This document shows, one piece after another, positions 52,199 to 61,628 of a stretch of DNA of 64,000 nt; within the stretch, counting starts at the first letter, position 1, and each line of letters starts with the position of its first letter. A program made the position numbers and the translations under genes. The stretch covers positions 1 to 64,000 of the forward strand of contig JBKJRC010000008.1 of NCBI GenBank assembly GCA_046594915.1, read 5' to 3'. The notes under the pieces were generated by a model. That model did not search any database. It was not told where the DNA came from and was given only the letters and a program-made list of their open reading frames with translations. The stretch is from Methylotenera_A sp046594915 (GTDB lineage Bacteria; Pseudomonadota; Gammaproteobacteria; Burkholderiales; Methylophilaceae).

Positions 52199-53236
52199 AT
52201 GACTAGATTTGTTCCTGCATTATTTTTTTCTTCTAGAATATTTTTTGGTTTGTATTTCGTTTTGCCGAACACTGTTTTTGCCGCAGATACAGACGAGATT
52301 GTACAAAAAATCAGCACGCACGTGGTTAAAGTACAAGTTGCACTTGCCAATGGCGGTTACGGTTTGGGTTCAGGCGTTGTTGTTGCTAAAGATCAAGTTG
52401 TCACCAATTGCCATGTAGTTGCAGATGCAGTTTCGGTCAGCGTTAACACCAATGGTGAAAACTACAGCGCTAGTGCAATGAAGTCAGATTGGCACCATGA
52501 CTTATGTATATTGACTGTAGCTAACCTCATCGCGCCAATAGCTACTTTTGGCTCTAGCGAAAAATTAAAGTACGAACAACCCGTTTATACCGTCGGTTTT
52601 GCTAATTTTTCCCCACGTCCAAATGCTACTTTTGGCGTAGTAAAAAGCTTATATCCATTGGATGACAGCGTTGTGATCCGAGCCAGCAATGCATTTAGAA
52701 TGGGCGATAGCGGTGGCGGATTATTTGATGAGGCGAGTAATTTAGTCGGCATTGTCACCGTTAAAAGCCCAGGGCGTGACGCTTTTTACTACAATATATC
52801 GGTTAAGTGGGTGCAACGTTTGCTCAATAAGCCAGAACAAGCAATTGTGAGCAAAAGTGAGTTGCCTTTTTGGGCAGAATCACCTGACAAATGGCCATTC
52901 TTTATGCAAATAGTTCAGCCACTTAAAACCCAAGACTGGGCTGCATTACAGACAATCGCCACCACTTGGGCCGAACAGGAGCCGCAAACCATAGAAGCAA
53001 TTTTCTACCTTGCCGTGGCTGAATTTAGTTTAAAAAATACGGCTTTCGCTGAGCTACACTTAAATCAGGTGATTGCAACAAATGGCAATCACAGCAGCGC
53101 GCTGTATTACTTAGGTTTAATTGCAACGCAAAATGGTAAGCAGATGGAAGCGTTAAATTTAGTCGCTGCGCTTGATATGCTAGATGTTAACGCTGCAAAT
53201 GAGCTCAAATTAGCCATGGGAATCAAGACCGATTAA
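52199..53236 (+). CDS. Exported trypsin-like serine protease with TPR-like C-terminus
   Basis: A 345-residue periplasmic or secreted protein. The signal peptide ends at VFAAD (residue 29). The chymotrypsin-fold protease has the triad H72 (TNCHVV), D101 (WHHDLCIL) and S171 (GDSGGGL). There is no PDZ domain. Residues about 235-345 form helical, TPR-like repeats (QTIEAIFYLAVAEF, NHSSALYYLGLIA). The ATG at 52199 has GGGG six bases upstream. It lies between aceF and lpdA. The substrate is unknown; quality control or signalling in the envelope is possible. Confidence 0.84.
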   Translation: MTRFVPALFFSSRIFFGLYFVLPNTVFAADTDEIVQKISTHVVKVQVALANGGYGLGSGVVVAKDQVVTNCHVVADAVSVSVNTNGENYSASAMKSDWHHDLCILTVANLIAPIATFGSSEKLKYEQPVYTVGFANFSPRPNATFGVVKSLYPLDDSVVIRASNAFRMGDSGGGLFDEASNLVGIVTVKSPGRDAFYYNISVKWVQRLLNKPEQAIVSKSELPFWAESPDKWPFFMQIVQPLKTQDWAALQTIATTWAEQEPQTIEAIFYLAVAEFSLKNTAFAELHLNQVIATNGNHSSALYYLGLIATQNGKQMEALNLVAALDMLDVNAANELKLAMGIKTD

Positions 53237-53435
53237 TGATCAGTAACACGCGTACATCAGATTGATTTTGGTCTATGCGCGTTATTTTTACGGCAGTTGC
53301 CGATATTCATACCGCTTCTTAGACTATATCGACCAAACAATCACCTTCCGTTTAACTAAGCTTCAGCTTAAGGCTTAACATCGCGCGCTTTGATGATAAA
53401 ATTATGCTTATATTTAAGCAAAACAAAGGGTAAGT

Positions 53436-55202
53436 ATGAGCGATTTAGTGGATGTATTAGTCCCCGATATTGGTAATTTTGACAGTGTTGACATTATTGA
53501 AGTATTAGTAAAAATAGGCGATGTTATCGCCATCGATGACTCATTAATCACGGTTGAATCGGATAAGGCGTCGATGGATATTCCATCTTCCCATGCTGGA
53601 ACGGTAAAAGAAATCAAAGTTAAAGTCGGCGAAAAAGTGGCTAAAGGCTCATTTATTTTAGTCATTGCGTCAGAGGCAAAAGCAGCCGCAGCTTCTGTTA
53701 AAGCAGAAACGCCTGCGGCCGTGGTTAAAGAGCCTGTATCAGCACCTAAACCAGCAACGGTTAGCGGCAACAGCGATATTAATACCCAAGTAATGGTATT
53801 AGGCTCTGGCCCTGGCGGTTACACAGCAGCTTTTAGAGCGGCTGATTTAGGCCTAAAAGTAGTGTTAATCGAACGCTACCCAACACTAGGTGGCGTTTGT
53901 TTAAATGTAGGCTGCATCCCCTCTAAAGCTTTATTGCACACCGCCAAAGTCATTACAGAAGCAGAAGAAACTGCGCAGCACGGCGTGAGTTTTAGCGCAC
54001 CCAATATTGATTTAGACGCACTACGCAACTGGAAAAGCAATGATGTTGTCGCCAAACTCACAGGTGGCTTGGCACAAATGGCCAAACAGCGTGGTGTGAC
54101 CGTTATGGTGGGCGTTGGTGCATTTACTGGCCCAAATCAAATTGCTGTTACGGATAGCGATGGCAAAATAACTACCATAGGCTTTGAAAACGCCATTATT
54201 GCAGCAGGCTCACAAGCCAGTAAATTCCCAGGTGCGCCAGAGGATGACCGCATCATGGATTCCACTGGTGCATTAAAATTGGCCGATATTCCAAAACGCA
54301 TGCTGGTGATTGGCGGCGGTATTATCGGTTTAGAAATGGGTACCGTTTACGATGCATTAGGCACCAAAGTCAGCCTGGTCGAATTTATGGATGGCTTGAT
54401 ACAAGGCTGCGACCGCGATTTGGTGCGCCCGCTACAAAAGCGCATGGAAAAACGCTTTGAAGCGATTATGCTTTCAACCAAAGTAACTAAAATGGAAGCC
54501 AAACCAGATGGTATTCATGTGAGTTTTGAAGGTCAAGGTGTGGAAGATGGGCAAGCCCCTAAAGAAAGCCAAGTATATGACCGCGTTTTGGTTTCAATCG
54601 GGCGTCGCCCAAATGGACAAAATATTGGTGCAGAATTAGCGGGCGTGGCGGTGGATGAGCGTGGCTTTATCGCGGTAGATAAACAAATGCGCACCAACGT
54701 TAATCATATCTTTGCGATTGGCGATATTATCGGCCAACCAATGCTGGCGCACAAAGCCACGCACGAAGGCAAAGTGGCGGCTGAAGTGATTGCTGGTCAT
54801 AAAGTCGAATTCCAGGCTGCGTGCATTCCTTCTGTTGCTTATACAGACCCTGAAATCGGTTGGGCTGGGATTACCGAAATCGAAGCCAAAGCCAAAGGCA
54901 TTGAATATGAAAAAGCCAGCTTTCCTTGGGCGGCCAGTGGCCGTGCTATCTCGGTTGCACGGACGGAAGGCACTACTAAATTGATTTTTGATAAAACCAC
55001 GCATCGTTTAATCGGCGCGGGTATTGTGGGTGTAAATGCGGGTGAATTGCTAGCAGAAGCGGTATTAGCCATTGAAATGGGCGCCGACGCGCATGATTTA
55101 GGCTTAACCATTCATGCGCATCCAACACTGTCAGAAACCATTTGCTTCGCGGCAGAGATGAAAGAAGGTACGATAACCGATTTATATATCAAGAAAAGAT
55201 AG
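53436..55202 (+). CDS. lpdA: Dihydrolipoamide dehydrogenase with N-terminal lipoyl domain
   Basis: A 588-residue E3 component of 2-oxoacid dehydrogenase complexes. Residues 1-75 are a lipoyl domain (ESDKASMD) closely similar to that of AceF. After an Ala/Pro linker comes the FAD/NAD disulfide oxidoreductase, with FAD motif GSGPGGYTAA, redox pair GGVCLNVGCIPSK and the C-terminal catalytic His in HAHPTLSE. Such lipoyl-E3 proteins are known in Neisseria (P64k) and other betaproteobacteria. Only 4 bases separate it from the next gene. Confidence 0.95.
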   Translation: MSDLVDVLVPDIGNFDSVDIIEVLVKIGDVIAIDDSLITVESDKASMDIPSSHAGTVKEIKVKVGEKVAKGSFILVIASEAKAAAASVKAETPAAVVKEPVSAPKPATVSGNSDINTQVMVLGSGPGGYTAAFRAADLGLKVVLIERYPTLGGVCLNVGCIPSKALLHTAKVITEAEETAQHGVSFSAPNIDLDALRNWKSNDVVAKLTGGLAQMAKQRGVTVMVGVGAFTGPNQIAVTDSDGKITTIGFENAIIAAGSQASKFPGAPEDDRIMDSTGALKLADIPKRMLVIGGGIIGLEMGTVYDALGTKVSLVEFMDGLIQGCDRDLVRPLQKRMEKRFEAIMLSTKVTKMEAKPDGIHVSFEGQGVEDGQAPKESQVYDRVLVSIGRRPNGQNIGAELAGVAVDERGFIAVDKQMRTNVNHIFAIGDIIGQPMLAHKATHEGKVAAEVIAGHKVEFQAACIPSVAYTDPEIGWAGITEIEAKAKGIEYEKASFPWAASGRAISVARTEGTTKLIFDKTTHRLIGAGIVGVNAGELLAEAVLAIEMGADAHDLGLTIHAHPTLSETICFAAEMKEGTITDLYIKKR

Positions 55203-55206
55203 TTAA

Positions 55207-56592
55207 ATGGCTGCGCAAGACCTAACCATTAAACAAGACTTAACCACTAAATTAATTGAGTTTTTTCCGAAAGACAGAGTCTTTACTGACCCAGTCGATT
55301 GTTATGCGTATGCTTACGATAACTCACGCAATTACCACAATCCTATTGCCGTTGTTTTTCCATTAACAACAGCAGAAGTACAAGCAGTTATTCAGCTATG
55401 TAATCAATATAAGGTACCTGTTGTGCCGCGTGGACGCGGGACCGGCACTGCAGGTGGCAGCGTACCAGAGGCTGGTGGCGTGGTGATGTCGCTAGAACGT
55501 ATGCAAAACATTATCCGCATTGACCCAGATAATCGCATGGCGATTATTGAGCCGGGCGTGCTGAATCAAGTGTTACAAGATGCGATTAAACCGGTTGGAT
55601 TTTTCTGGCCACCAGACCCCTCTAGCGCAGCCTATTGCAGCATTGGCGGTAATTTGGCCACTTGTGCTGCAGGGCCGCATGCCGTTAAATATGGCGTTGC
55701 GCGCGACCATGTATTAGGCTTAAAAGCGGTGACTGGCAATGGAGACATCATTAAAACCGGCTGTTACACCAGCAAAGGCGTTGTTGGTTACGATTTAACA
55801 CGCTTGATTGTCGGTAGCGAAGGTACGCTTGCCGTGATTACCGAAGCCACGCTGAAACTCACGCCATTACCCAAACATACCGGTGGCTTAACCGCTGAAT
55901 TCATCGATACTTACAGCTGTGCCAAAGCGATTGCAGCAATTATGGCGCAGCCCTATACGCCCAGCGCACTAGAATTCTTGGATAATGGCGCACTGACTCT
56001 AATCCGCAGTCGCCATCAAAATTTATTGCCAGAAAACGCCAAAGCCTACTTGATGATTGAAGTAGACGGCTCAAGCCAAGAGATTATTGAAGCGACAGAG
56101 GCGATTTTGCTAGCCTGCCAGGTGGATGGCTTAATTGAAGCCAAGCCAGCGTTAGATACCAAAGCTTTATGGGCGGCGCGCAAAGCGTTATCACCCTTGT
56201 TAAAAGATATCGCGCCTAAAAAAATCAATGAAGATATCGCGGTGCCAGTATCGCATCTGCCTGAATTATTAACGGGCTTAGAAAAATTAGCGGCACAATA
56301 TCAAATCAGCAATGTGAATTTTGGCCATGCGGGCAATGGCAATATTCATGTGAATTTACTGGTTAACCCAAACGATGCGCAAGAAATGCAACGTGCGTAC
56401 AGTTGCTTAGATGAAGTGTTTAGCTTGGTATTATCTTTACAAGGCACGCTATCTGGCGAGCATGGCGTTGGCATGGCAAAACGGCCGTTTATATCGCGTG
56501 AGATTGACGCAACGACGATGGCATTAATGAAGCAAATCAAACTGACTTTTGACCCGAAAAATATTTTAAATCCGGGTAAGCTGTTTCCTTAA
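55207..56592 (+). CDS. FAD-linked oxidase, GlcD / D-lactate dehydrogenase family
   Basis: A 461-residue cytoplasmic FAD enzyme of the PCMH/vanillyl-alcohol oxidase superfamily. The FAD-binding block is VPRGRGTGTAGGSVPEAGG (about 78-96). The C-terminal substrate domain ends with the metal/substrate motif NFGHAGNGNIHVN and LSGEHGVGMAKR. It oxidises glycolate, D-lactate or a similar 2-hydroxy acid; which one cannot be told. It is 4 bases after lpdA, suggesting cotranscription and feeding of pyruvate into the complex if D-lactate is the substrate. Confidence 0.87.
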   Translation: MAAQDLTIKQDLTTKLIEFFPKDRVFTDPVDCYAYAYDNSRNYHNPIAVVFPLTTAEVQAVIQLCNQYKVPVVPRGRGTGTAGGSVPEAGGVVMSLERMQNIIRIDPDNRMAIIEPGVLNQVLQDAIKPVGFFWPPDPSSAAYCSIGGNLATCAAGPHAVKYGVARDHVLGLKAVTGNGDIIKTGCYTSKGVVGYDLTRLIVGSEGTLAVITEATLKLTPLPKHTGGLTAEFIDTYSCAKAIAAIMAQPYTPSALEFLDNGALTLIRSRHQNLLPENAKAYLMIEVDGSSQEIIEATEAILLACQVDGLIEAKPALDTKALWAARKALSPLLKDIAPKKINEDIAVPVSHLPELLTGLEKLAAQYQISNVNFGHAGNGNIHVNLLVNPNDAQEMQRAYSCLDEVFSLVLSLQGTLSGEHGVGMAKRPFISREIDATTMALMKQIKLTFDPKNILNPGKLFP

Positions 56593-56647
56593 AATCCTGT
56601 CATTTTCTTAAAAAGTCAGCTTGTTGCAATACCTCATCACCATCAAT

Positions 56648-57313
56648 CTAAGGGCAAGCAGCCACCTGAAGTTCGCTGCCGACAAACTCTGGACTAATTT
56701 TTTGTAAGGCTAATGCAGCCTCTGGCGTTACTCCTTTAATCAGTAAACTTGAAATATTCTTGCCAGGACTACGCAAAGCTTTAGTGGCACCTTTTATGCC
56801 TTTGGCCTGCAAGTCGTTTAATAATTTTGTGGCCAATTTTTCATCCTGAAACAAACCAAAAGAAATCGCGTGACGCCACTGCGAATCTTGCACAATAAAT
56901 ATCTCGCCCACGCCCATCGTTTTAATTTCATCAGCTTTTTGTTGTGCAAGCTGTGCGTTTTTTAAAGGCGGATAATATACCCAAAAACGTCTATCTGTTT
57001 GCGGTAGTTCAGCTTGTTTAGCGATACCTTCTAAACCCAAATTAACCAAAGCCACCTGCGCAGACGGTAAATTGCTGGTGCTAAAATTACCCCATTCATA
57101 ACAACCCGTTACCGGCACTTCGATGGCAGTAACTGTTGGCAATAAAAGCTCTTTTTTAGGCATGGCTTCTAACGTTAGTTGATCTAATATCTTGAGTTTT
57201 TCTGGGCTAATCGGCTGATTGACTTGAATTGGTTTTGGTGCAATGACATCCAGATTAAAATACACCAATAAACTCACGTTAACCAATAGCAACAACCCTA
57301 ATAGCCATTTCAT
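56648..57313 (-). CDS. SPOR-domain membrane protein
   Basis: A 221-residue inner-membrane protein. One N-terminal helix (3-21) is followed by a periplasmic part. Its C-terminal half (about 95-185, from FWVYYPPLKNAQLAQQKAD through HAISFGLFQDEKLATKLLNDL) reads as a SPOR-like peptidoglycan-binding repeat. Function is unknown; SPOR proteins often act at the division septum. The ATG overlaps the end of coaX by 4 bases. Confidence 0.77.
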   Translation of the reverse strand: MKWLLGLLLLVNVSLLVYFNLDVIAPKPIQVNQPISPEKLKILDQLTLEAMPKKELLLPTVTAIEVPVTGCYEWGNFSTSNLPSAQVALVNLGLEGIAKQAELPQTDRRFWVYYPPLKNAQLAQQKADEIKTMGVGEIFIVQDSQWRHAISFGLFQDEKLATKLLNDLQAKGIKGATKALRSPGKNISSLLIKGVTPEAALALQKISPEFVGSELQVAACP

Positions 57314-58074
57314 ATGTACTCTTTCTCTAATATCGTCAAGCCTTGCAGCACCAGATTTTCTACTATCATAAGCTGTTTTTCACCCCCTTTTAAATGTGGT
57401 TTTAATGCGGATGCAATGGTAAAAGCATCCCCGCCGCTAATAATTATTTTAGGTGGAAAATCACTATGTTTTTGCAGTTGCTGCAATTGCACTGCAAGCG
57501 CACCAGCAGCCGCATTTAAGCAACCCGTTTTAATGGCATTTTGTGTGTTGATTGGAAAAGCCTGATGTTCACCATTCTCAACATTTAATTGCGCCGTATT
57601 ATAGTTTAAAGCCGCCTGCATCAAGCGCAAGCCTGGCATAATCGTACCACCTAAAAATACACCTTTTTTATCTTCAGTATTAATTTCACGCACAGCCAAG
57701 CAATCTATCGTTATCGCGGTACCGGCATTCACGACCAAAGTGGGTTGTTGGTTGATATGCCAAGCGCCAATCAGCGCCGCCCAACGGTCGGCACCCAATT
57801 TTTCGGCCTGCTTATACTGGTTAATCACATTACAAGCTTGATTATTTGCAATAACAAAATGTGCGTTTAGCGGCGCAATTAATGGTGCTAATTGCTGCGC
57901 TATATCATGCCCCGCCACATTCGCAATCATCACTTTACTGGCTTTTTTTGCTGCCTGTTTTATGCTTGATGTCGCTAAATCTGCGTTCATACAAACTTGT
58001 ACAGCTTGCATCATAGCGCCATCTACCAATGCCCATTTGGTGCGCGTATTGCCGCTATCAATCACCAACAACAT
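57310..58074 (-). CDS. coaX: Type III pantothenate kinase
   Basis: A 254-residue kinase for the first step of coenzyme A synthesis. The ASKHA-fold phosphate motif DSGNTRTKWAL starts at residue 6. GADRWAALIGA and NAGTAITIDC are the pantothenate and catalytic blocks. GGTIMPGLRLM and ISGGDA follow. The start shares one base with the birA stop, a common betaproteobacterial pairing. Confidence 0.95.
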   Translation of the reverse strand: MLLVIDSGNTRTKWALVDGAMMQAVQVCMNADLATSSIKQAAKKASKVMIANVAGHDIAQQLAPLIAPLNAHFVIANNQACNVINQYKQAEKLGADRWAALIGAWHINQQPTLVVNAGTAITIDCLAVREINTEDKKGVFLGGTIMPGLRLMQAALNYNTAQLNVENGEHQAFPINTQNAIKTGCLNAAAGALAVQLQQLQKHSDFPPKIIISGGDAFTIASALKPHLKGGEKQLMIVENLVLQGLTILEKEYI

Positions 58075-59078
58075 TATGCGACACCTGCCGTATTTAGACT
58101 TCTTAACGAAATTTCACCTGCAGAAAAACGCTGCAATCCGAGTGCAGTTTGTACCAGCAAAATACCGTCATCCGCCACGTTTTTAACGACACCCAACACT
58201 TCAGTCCCATTTGGCAGCAACATGCGCACAGGCTGATTGTGATAAGCGTGATAGCTTAACCATTCATCGCGCAAGCCCGTAAAGCCAAGCTGTTCAAAGC
58301 AACTTAGCACTTCAGCCAGATGTTTTAATAATGTGCCTAACAGAATATTTTGGTTAATCGGCTCACTTGTTATTTGGTTAAATCTAGCTGTTTTATTTAA
58401 ATCCGTTGTCGGCTGGTCAATCGCTTCAATCATCACTTTTGGCAGATTTAAATTAAGGCCCACACCAATCACCGCCGTGCTCGGGCCATCTAAATCACCT
58501 TGCAACTCAATCAAAATTCCTGCCAATTTTTTACTGTTAACTATCACATCATTGGGCCATTTCAACTGGGCTTTATTAATGCCGAAACTGACTAAAGTAC
58601 GCATCAACGCCACGCCTACAGCCAAACTTAAGCCAGATAAAGCCGCCGCACCGCACTGAAAACGCCACAGCAACGAAAAAGTTAAACTGGCCCCCAATTG
58701 CGAAACCCAAGCGCGGCCGCGCCTGCCCTTGCCTTTGGTTTGAATATGTGCGGCAATACAAGTCGCATGCGCTGCGTTTTTTTGTTGCATCAAATAAGTA
58801 TTGGTCGAAGCCACTTCATCTAAAATGACTAGATTAAACCATTCGCGCTGCTCACCAACCGCACTTAACACTAAATTTTTATCAAAAAAATCAATCGTTT
58901 GCGGTAATTTGTAACCACGCCCACGCACCGAAAAAATAGCGATTCCCAGCGTTTGTGCATGCTTAATTGCATTCCAAACCGTGGCGCGCGTCACGTTAAA
59001 TTGCTGCGCCAGTGCTTGGCCAGAATGAAACTGTCCATCGGCAAGCATACGTAAAATGGGGAAAGTAAGGCGGCTCAT
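58074..59078 (-). CDS. birA: Biotin--[acetyl-CoA-carboxylase] ligase and biotin repressor
   Basis: A 334-residue bifunctional protein. An N-terminal winged helix (SGQALAQQFNVTRATVWNAI) suggests repressor function. The ligase domain has the biotinyl-AMP loop KGKGRRGRAW, the LKWPNDV block and GVGLNLN. A C-terminal SH3-like domain follows. The ATG at 59078 (MSRLTFPIL) is preferred over the GTG at 59099. It is the first gene of the birA-coaX-SPOR unit. Confidence 0.94.
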   Translation of the reverse strand: MSRLTFPILRMLADGQFHSGQALAQQFNVTRATVWNAIKHAQTLGIAIFSVRGRGYKLPQTIDFFDKNLVLSAVGEQREWFNLVILDEVASTNTYLMQQKNAAHATCIAAHIQTKGKGRRGRAWVSQLGASLTFSLLWRFQCGAAALSGLSLAVGVALMRTLVSFGINKAQLKWPNDVIVNSKKLAGILIELQGDLDGPSTAVIGVGLNLNLPKVMIEAIDQPTTDLNKTARFNQITSEPINQNILLGTLLKHLAEVLSCFEQLGFTGLRDEWLSYHAYHNQPVRMLLPNGTEVLGVVKNVADDGILLVQTALGLQRFSAGEISLRSLNTAGVA

Positions 59079-59174
59079 ATTTATGTCGCAGTTTATCACA
59101 GCACAATTTTTGCAGCGGATTGTTTAGCGCTGTCTCAAGCGTGTAAAATAAGTGAAAATTAATAGAAACTCATT

Positions 59175-60941
59175 ATGTCATCTGAAAAAACACCCATTGC
59201 ATTAGGATCTAATTTTATTCGGGCCATTGTTGAAAAAGACCTAGAACTTGGCGTTTATGCCAATCGCAAATGGGCTGGAACGCCAGGCGATGCGGCACAT
59301 CAGGCAGCAGGTCAGCCAGACCCAGCAAAAATTCGCACCCGTTTTCCGCCAGAGCCAAATGGTTATCTGCATATTGGCCATGCAAAAAGTATCTTTTTAA
59401 ACTTTGGTTTGGCGCGCGATTATGCTGGCGTTTGCCATTTGCGTTTTGACGATACCAACCCAGAAAAAGAAAGTCAGGAATATGTAGATAGCATTTCTGA
59501 CGCAGTAAAATGGTTAGGTTTTGATTGGAAAAATGCTAACGAATCCAATTTATATTTCGCCAGCAACTATTTCGACTTTATGTATCGCGCTGCTGAAAGC
59601 CTGATTGAAAATGGTCACGCCTATGTGGATAGTCAAACCGCCGATGAAATGCGCGCAACACGCGGCACATTGACTGAAGCAGGTAAAAACTCCCCTTGGC
59701 GCGACCGCACTGTGGCAGAGAATCTGCGATTATTCCGCGAAATGCGCGATGGCAAACATGCCGATGGTAGCCTGATTTTGCGCGCTAAAATCGATATGGC
59801 ATCACCCAATATCAATTTGCGCGACCCTGCCATTTATCGCGTGCGCCGCGCGCATCACCACAACACGGGCGACACATGGTGCATTTACCCGATGTACACG
59901 TTTGCGCATCCGATTGAAGACGCGTTAGAACAAATCACCCATTCGATTTGCACATTGGAATTTGAAGATCAACGTCCGTTTTATGATTGGCTATTGGAAC
60001 GCCTTGCCGATGCTGGTTTGCTGGCACATCCATTGCCTAAACAATATGAATTTGCACGCTTAAACTTAACTTACGTGGTGCTTTCAAAACGCAAGTTAAT
60101 TGATTTGGTAGAGCAAAAACATGTTGCAGACTGGGACGACCCCCGCCTACCAACGTTAGCTGGCGCGCGCCGGCGCGGTTATGTGGCAGAAGGATTTAAA
60201 TTATTTACAGACAGAATTGGCGTCAGCAAAGCCGATTCTTGGATTGAATACACCATTTTAGAAGACTGTATGCGCGAAGTACTTAACGACTGTGCCGAGC
60301 GAAGAATTGCCGTGTTAGATCCGATTAAGTTGGTAATTGATAACTATGCAATTGATCAAATAGAAGATTGCTTTGCACCCAATCATCCGCTAAAACCAGA
60401 ATTAGGCAAACGCGTTGTGCCATTAACGCGCGAGTTATGGATAGAACGCGAAGACTTTATGGAAACGCCCAGCAAAGGCTTTTTTAGGTTAACACCTGAT
60501 GGCATGGTGCGCTTGCGATATGGCTATGTAGTGAAATGCACAGGTTTTGAAAAAGACGCAGCAGGCAATGTCACCGTTGTGCATTGCGACTATCTGCCAG
60601 ACACCAAATCTGGCACGCCCGGTTCAGATGCCGTAAAAGTAAAAGGCAATATCCATTGGGTAAGCGCGCAACATGCGCACAAAGCAGAGATTCGTTTATA
60701 CGATCGATTATTCAAAGAAGCGCATCCTGGATCAGGTGATAGCAACTATTTGGATGACTTAAATCCAGACTCGGTAAAAGTGATTACCGCCCAACTAGAA
60801 CCAAGCTTAAAAGACGCACAGCCAGAAGATCGATTCCAGTTTGAACGCCATGGTTATTTTGTGGCCGATAGAAAAGATAGTGTTGAGGGCAAGCCAGTAT
60901 TTAACCGTACAGTAACTCTGCGGGATGTCTGGCAAAAATAA
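59175..60941 (+). CDS. glnS: Glutaminyl-tRNA synthetase
   Basis: A 588-residue class I synthetase that charges tRNA-Gln. The HIGH motif is YLHIGHAKS (about 55-63), and the KMSKS loop reads VLSKRKL. The FDDTNPEKE block and the acceptor-binding region are intact, and the C-terminal beta-barrels are complete. It is slightly longer than E. coli GlnS. The stop overlaps the next gene's ATG as TAATG. Confidence 0.96.
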   Translation: MSSEKTPIALGSNFIRAIVEKDLELGVYANRKWAGTPGDAAHQAAGQPDPAKIRTRFPPEPNGYLHIGHAKSIFLNFGLARDYAGVCHLRFDDTNPEKESQEYVDSISDAVKWLGFDWKNANESNLYFASNYFDFMYRAAESLIENGHAYVDSQTADEMRATRGTLTEAGKNSPWRDRTVAENLRLFREMRDGKHADGSLILRAKIDMASPNINLRDPAIYRVRRAHHHNTGDTWCIYPMYTFAHPIEDALEQITHSICTLEFEDQRPFYDWLLERLADAGLLAHPLPKQYEFARLNLTYVVLSKRKLIDLVEQKHVADWDDPRLPTLAGARRRGYVAEGFKLFTDRIGVSKADSWIEYTILEDCMREVLNDCAERRIAVLDPIKLVIDNYAIDQIEDCFAPNHPLKPELGKRVVPLTRELWIEREDFMETPSKGFFRLTPDGMVRLRYGYVVKCTGFEKDAAGNVTVVHCDYLPDTKSGTPGSDAVKVKGNIHWVSAQHAHKAEIRLYDRLFKEAHPGSGDSNYLDDLNPDSVKVITAQLEPSLKDAQPEDRFQFERHGYFVADRKDSVEGKPVFNRTVTLRDVWQK

Positions 60942-61432
60942 TGTTTTATCTCAACCTTTTTAAAGCACTTAAGGTTCATGAAATCGATTATTTGTTAATC
61001 GGTGGATTAGCCATGAATCTTCACGGTGTACCACGCATGACGATGGATGTGGATTTAGTAATTGCATTAGATAACAGAAATGTTAGCAAACTAATTACTT
61101 GTATAAGTGAATTAGGGCTACGTCCTAGCGTGCCTGTTAAATTAGAAGATCTCGCAGATAAAAAAAAATGTGATGCATTGTTTTTAGAAAAAAACTTGAT
61201 TGCATTGCCGCTGATTAGTAGTACACCTGCGACGCCAACAGTCGATATCGTGATTCATCATCCGCTTAACTTTCAGCAGGCATTTGCTAAAAAAGTGGAA
61301 CGTGATTTAGCGGGAACGCCTGTATTATTGGCTTGTATGGAAGACATGATTACACTTAAAAAAGCAGCAGGCCGTGCGCAAGATTTATCGGACATTGCCC
61401 ATTTAGAGCAATTTTTACATGAGCGAAATTAA
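60941..61432 (+). CDS. Small nucleotidyltransferase (DUF6036/AbiEii-like)
   Basis: A 163-residue protein with a polymerase-beta-type nucleotidyltransferase core. LLIGGLAMNLHG is at residues 18-29, followed by the metal pair D37/D39 (TMDVDLV). A third acidic residue is in TVDIVIHH. A helical tail (MEDMITLKKAAGRAQDLSDI) matches the nucleotidyltransferase families found in toxin-antitoxin and abortive-infection pairs. It overlaps glnS by one base and the following small gene by 14 bases. The target is unknown. Confidence 0.82.
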   Translation: MFYLNLFKALKVHEIDYLLIGGLAMNLHGVPRMTMDVDLVIALDNRNVSKLITCISELGLRPSVPVKLEDLADKKKCDALFLEKNLIALPLISSTPATPTVDIVIHHPLNFQQAFAKKVERDLAGTPVLLACMEDMITLKKAAGRAQDLSDIAHLEQFLHERN

Positions 61433-61622
61433 TAAGCCAAACGGTTTTAGCTATTTTGTGACTGCCGAGCAATTGTCGGCATTTGCTCGGCTGACTATGT
61501 TAGAGCGCTTGCAGTGGGTTGATGAGGCCAGGATTTTTACCTTAATGGCACAAACGCCTGAAACTAAAGCTCGGCATGAGTCATTGAGAAAAGGTAATAA
61601 TCAAAAAGTGACGGCCAAATAA
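61419..61622 (+). CDS. 67-residue partner of the nucleotidyltransferase
   Basis: A small charged, mostly helical protein (EQLSAFARLTMLERLQWVDEA, then a Lys-rich tail). The ATG overlaps the end of the nucleotidyltransferase gene by 14 bases, with the ribosome site inside it. Similar short proteins with an RLxW motif often accompany such nucleotidyltransferases. It may be its cognate regulator or antitoxin, which is inference. corA begins 6 bases after its stop. Confidence 0.72.
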   Translation: MSEINKPNGFSYFVTAEQLSAFARLTMLERLQWVDEARIFTLMAQTPETKARHESLRKGNNQKVTAK

Positions 61623-61628
61623 AGCTAA

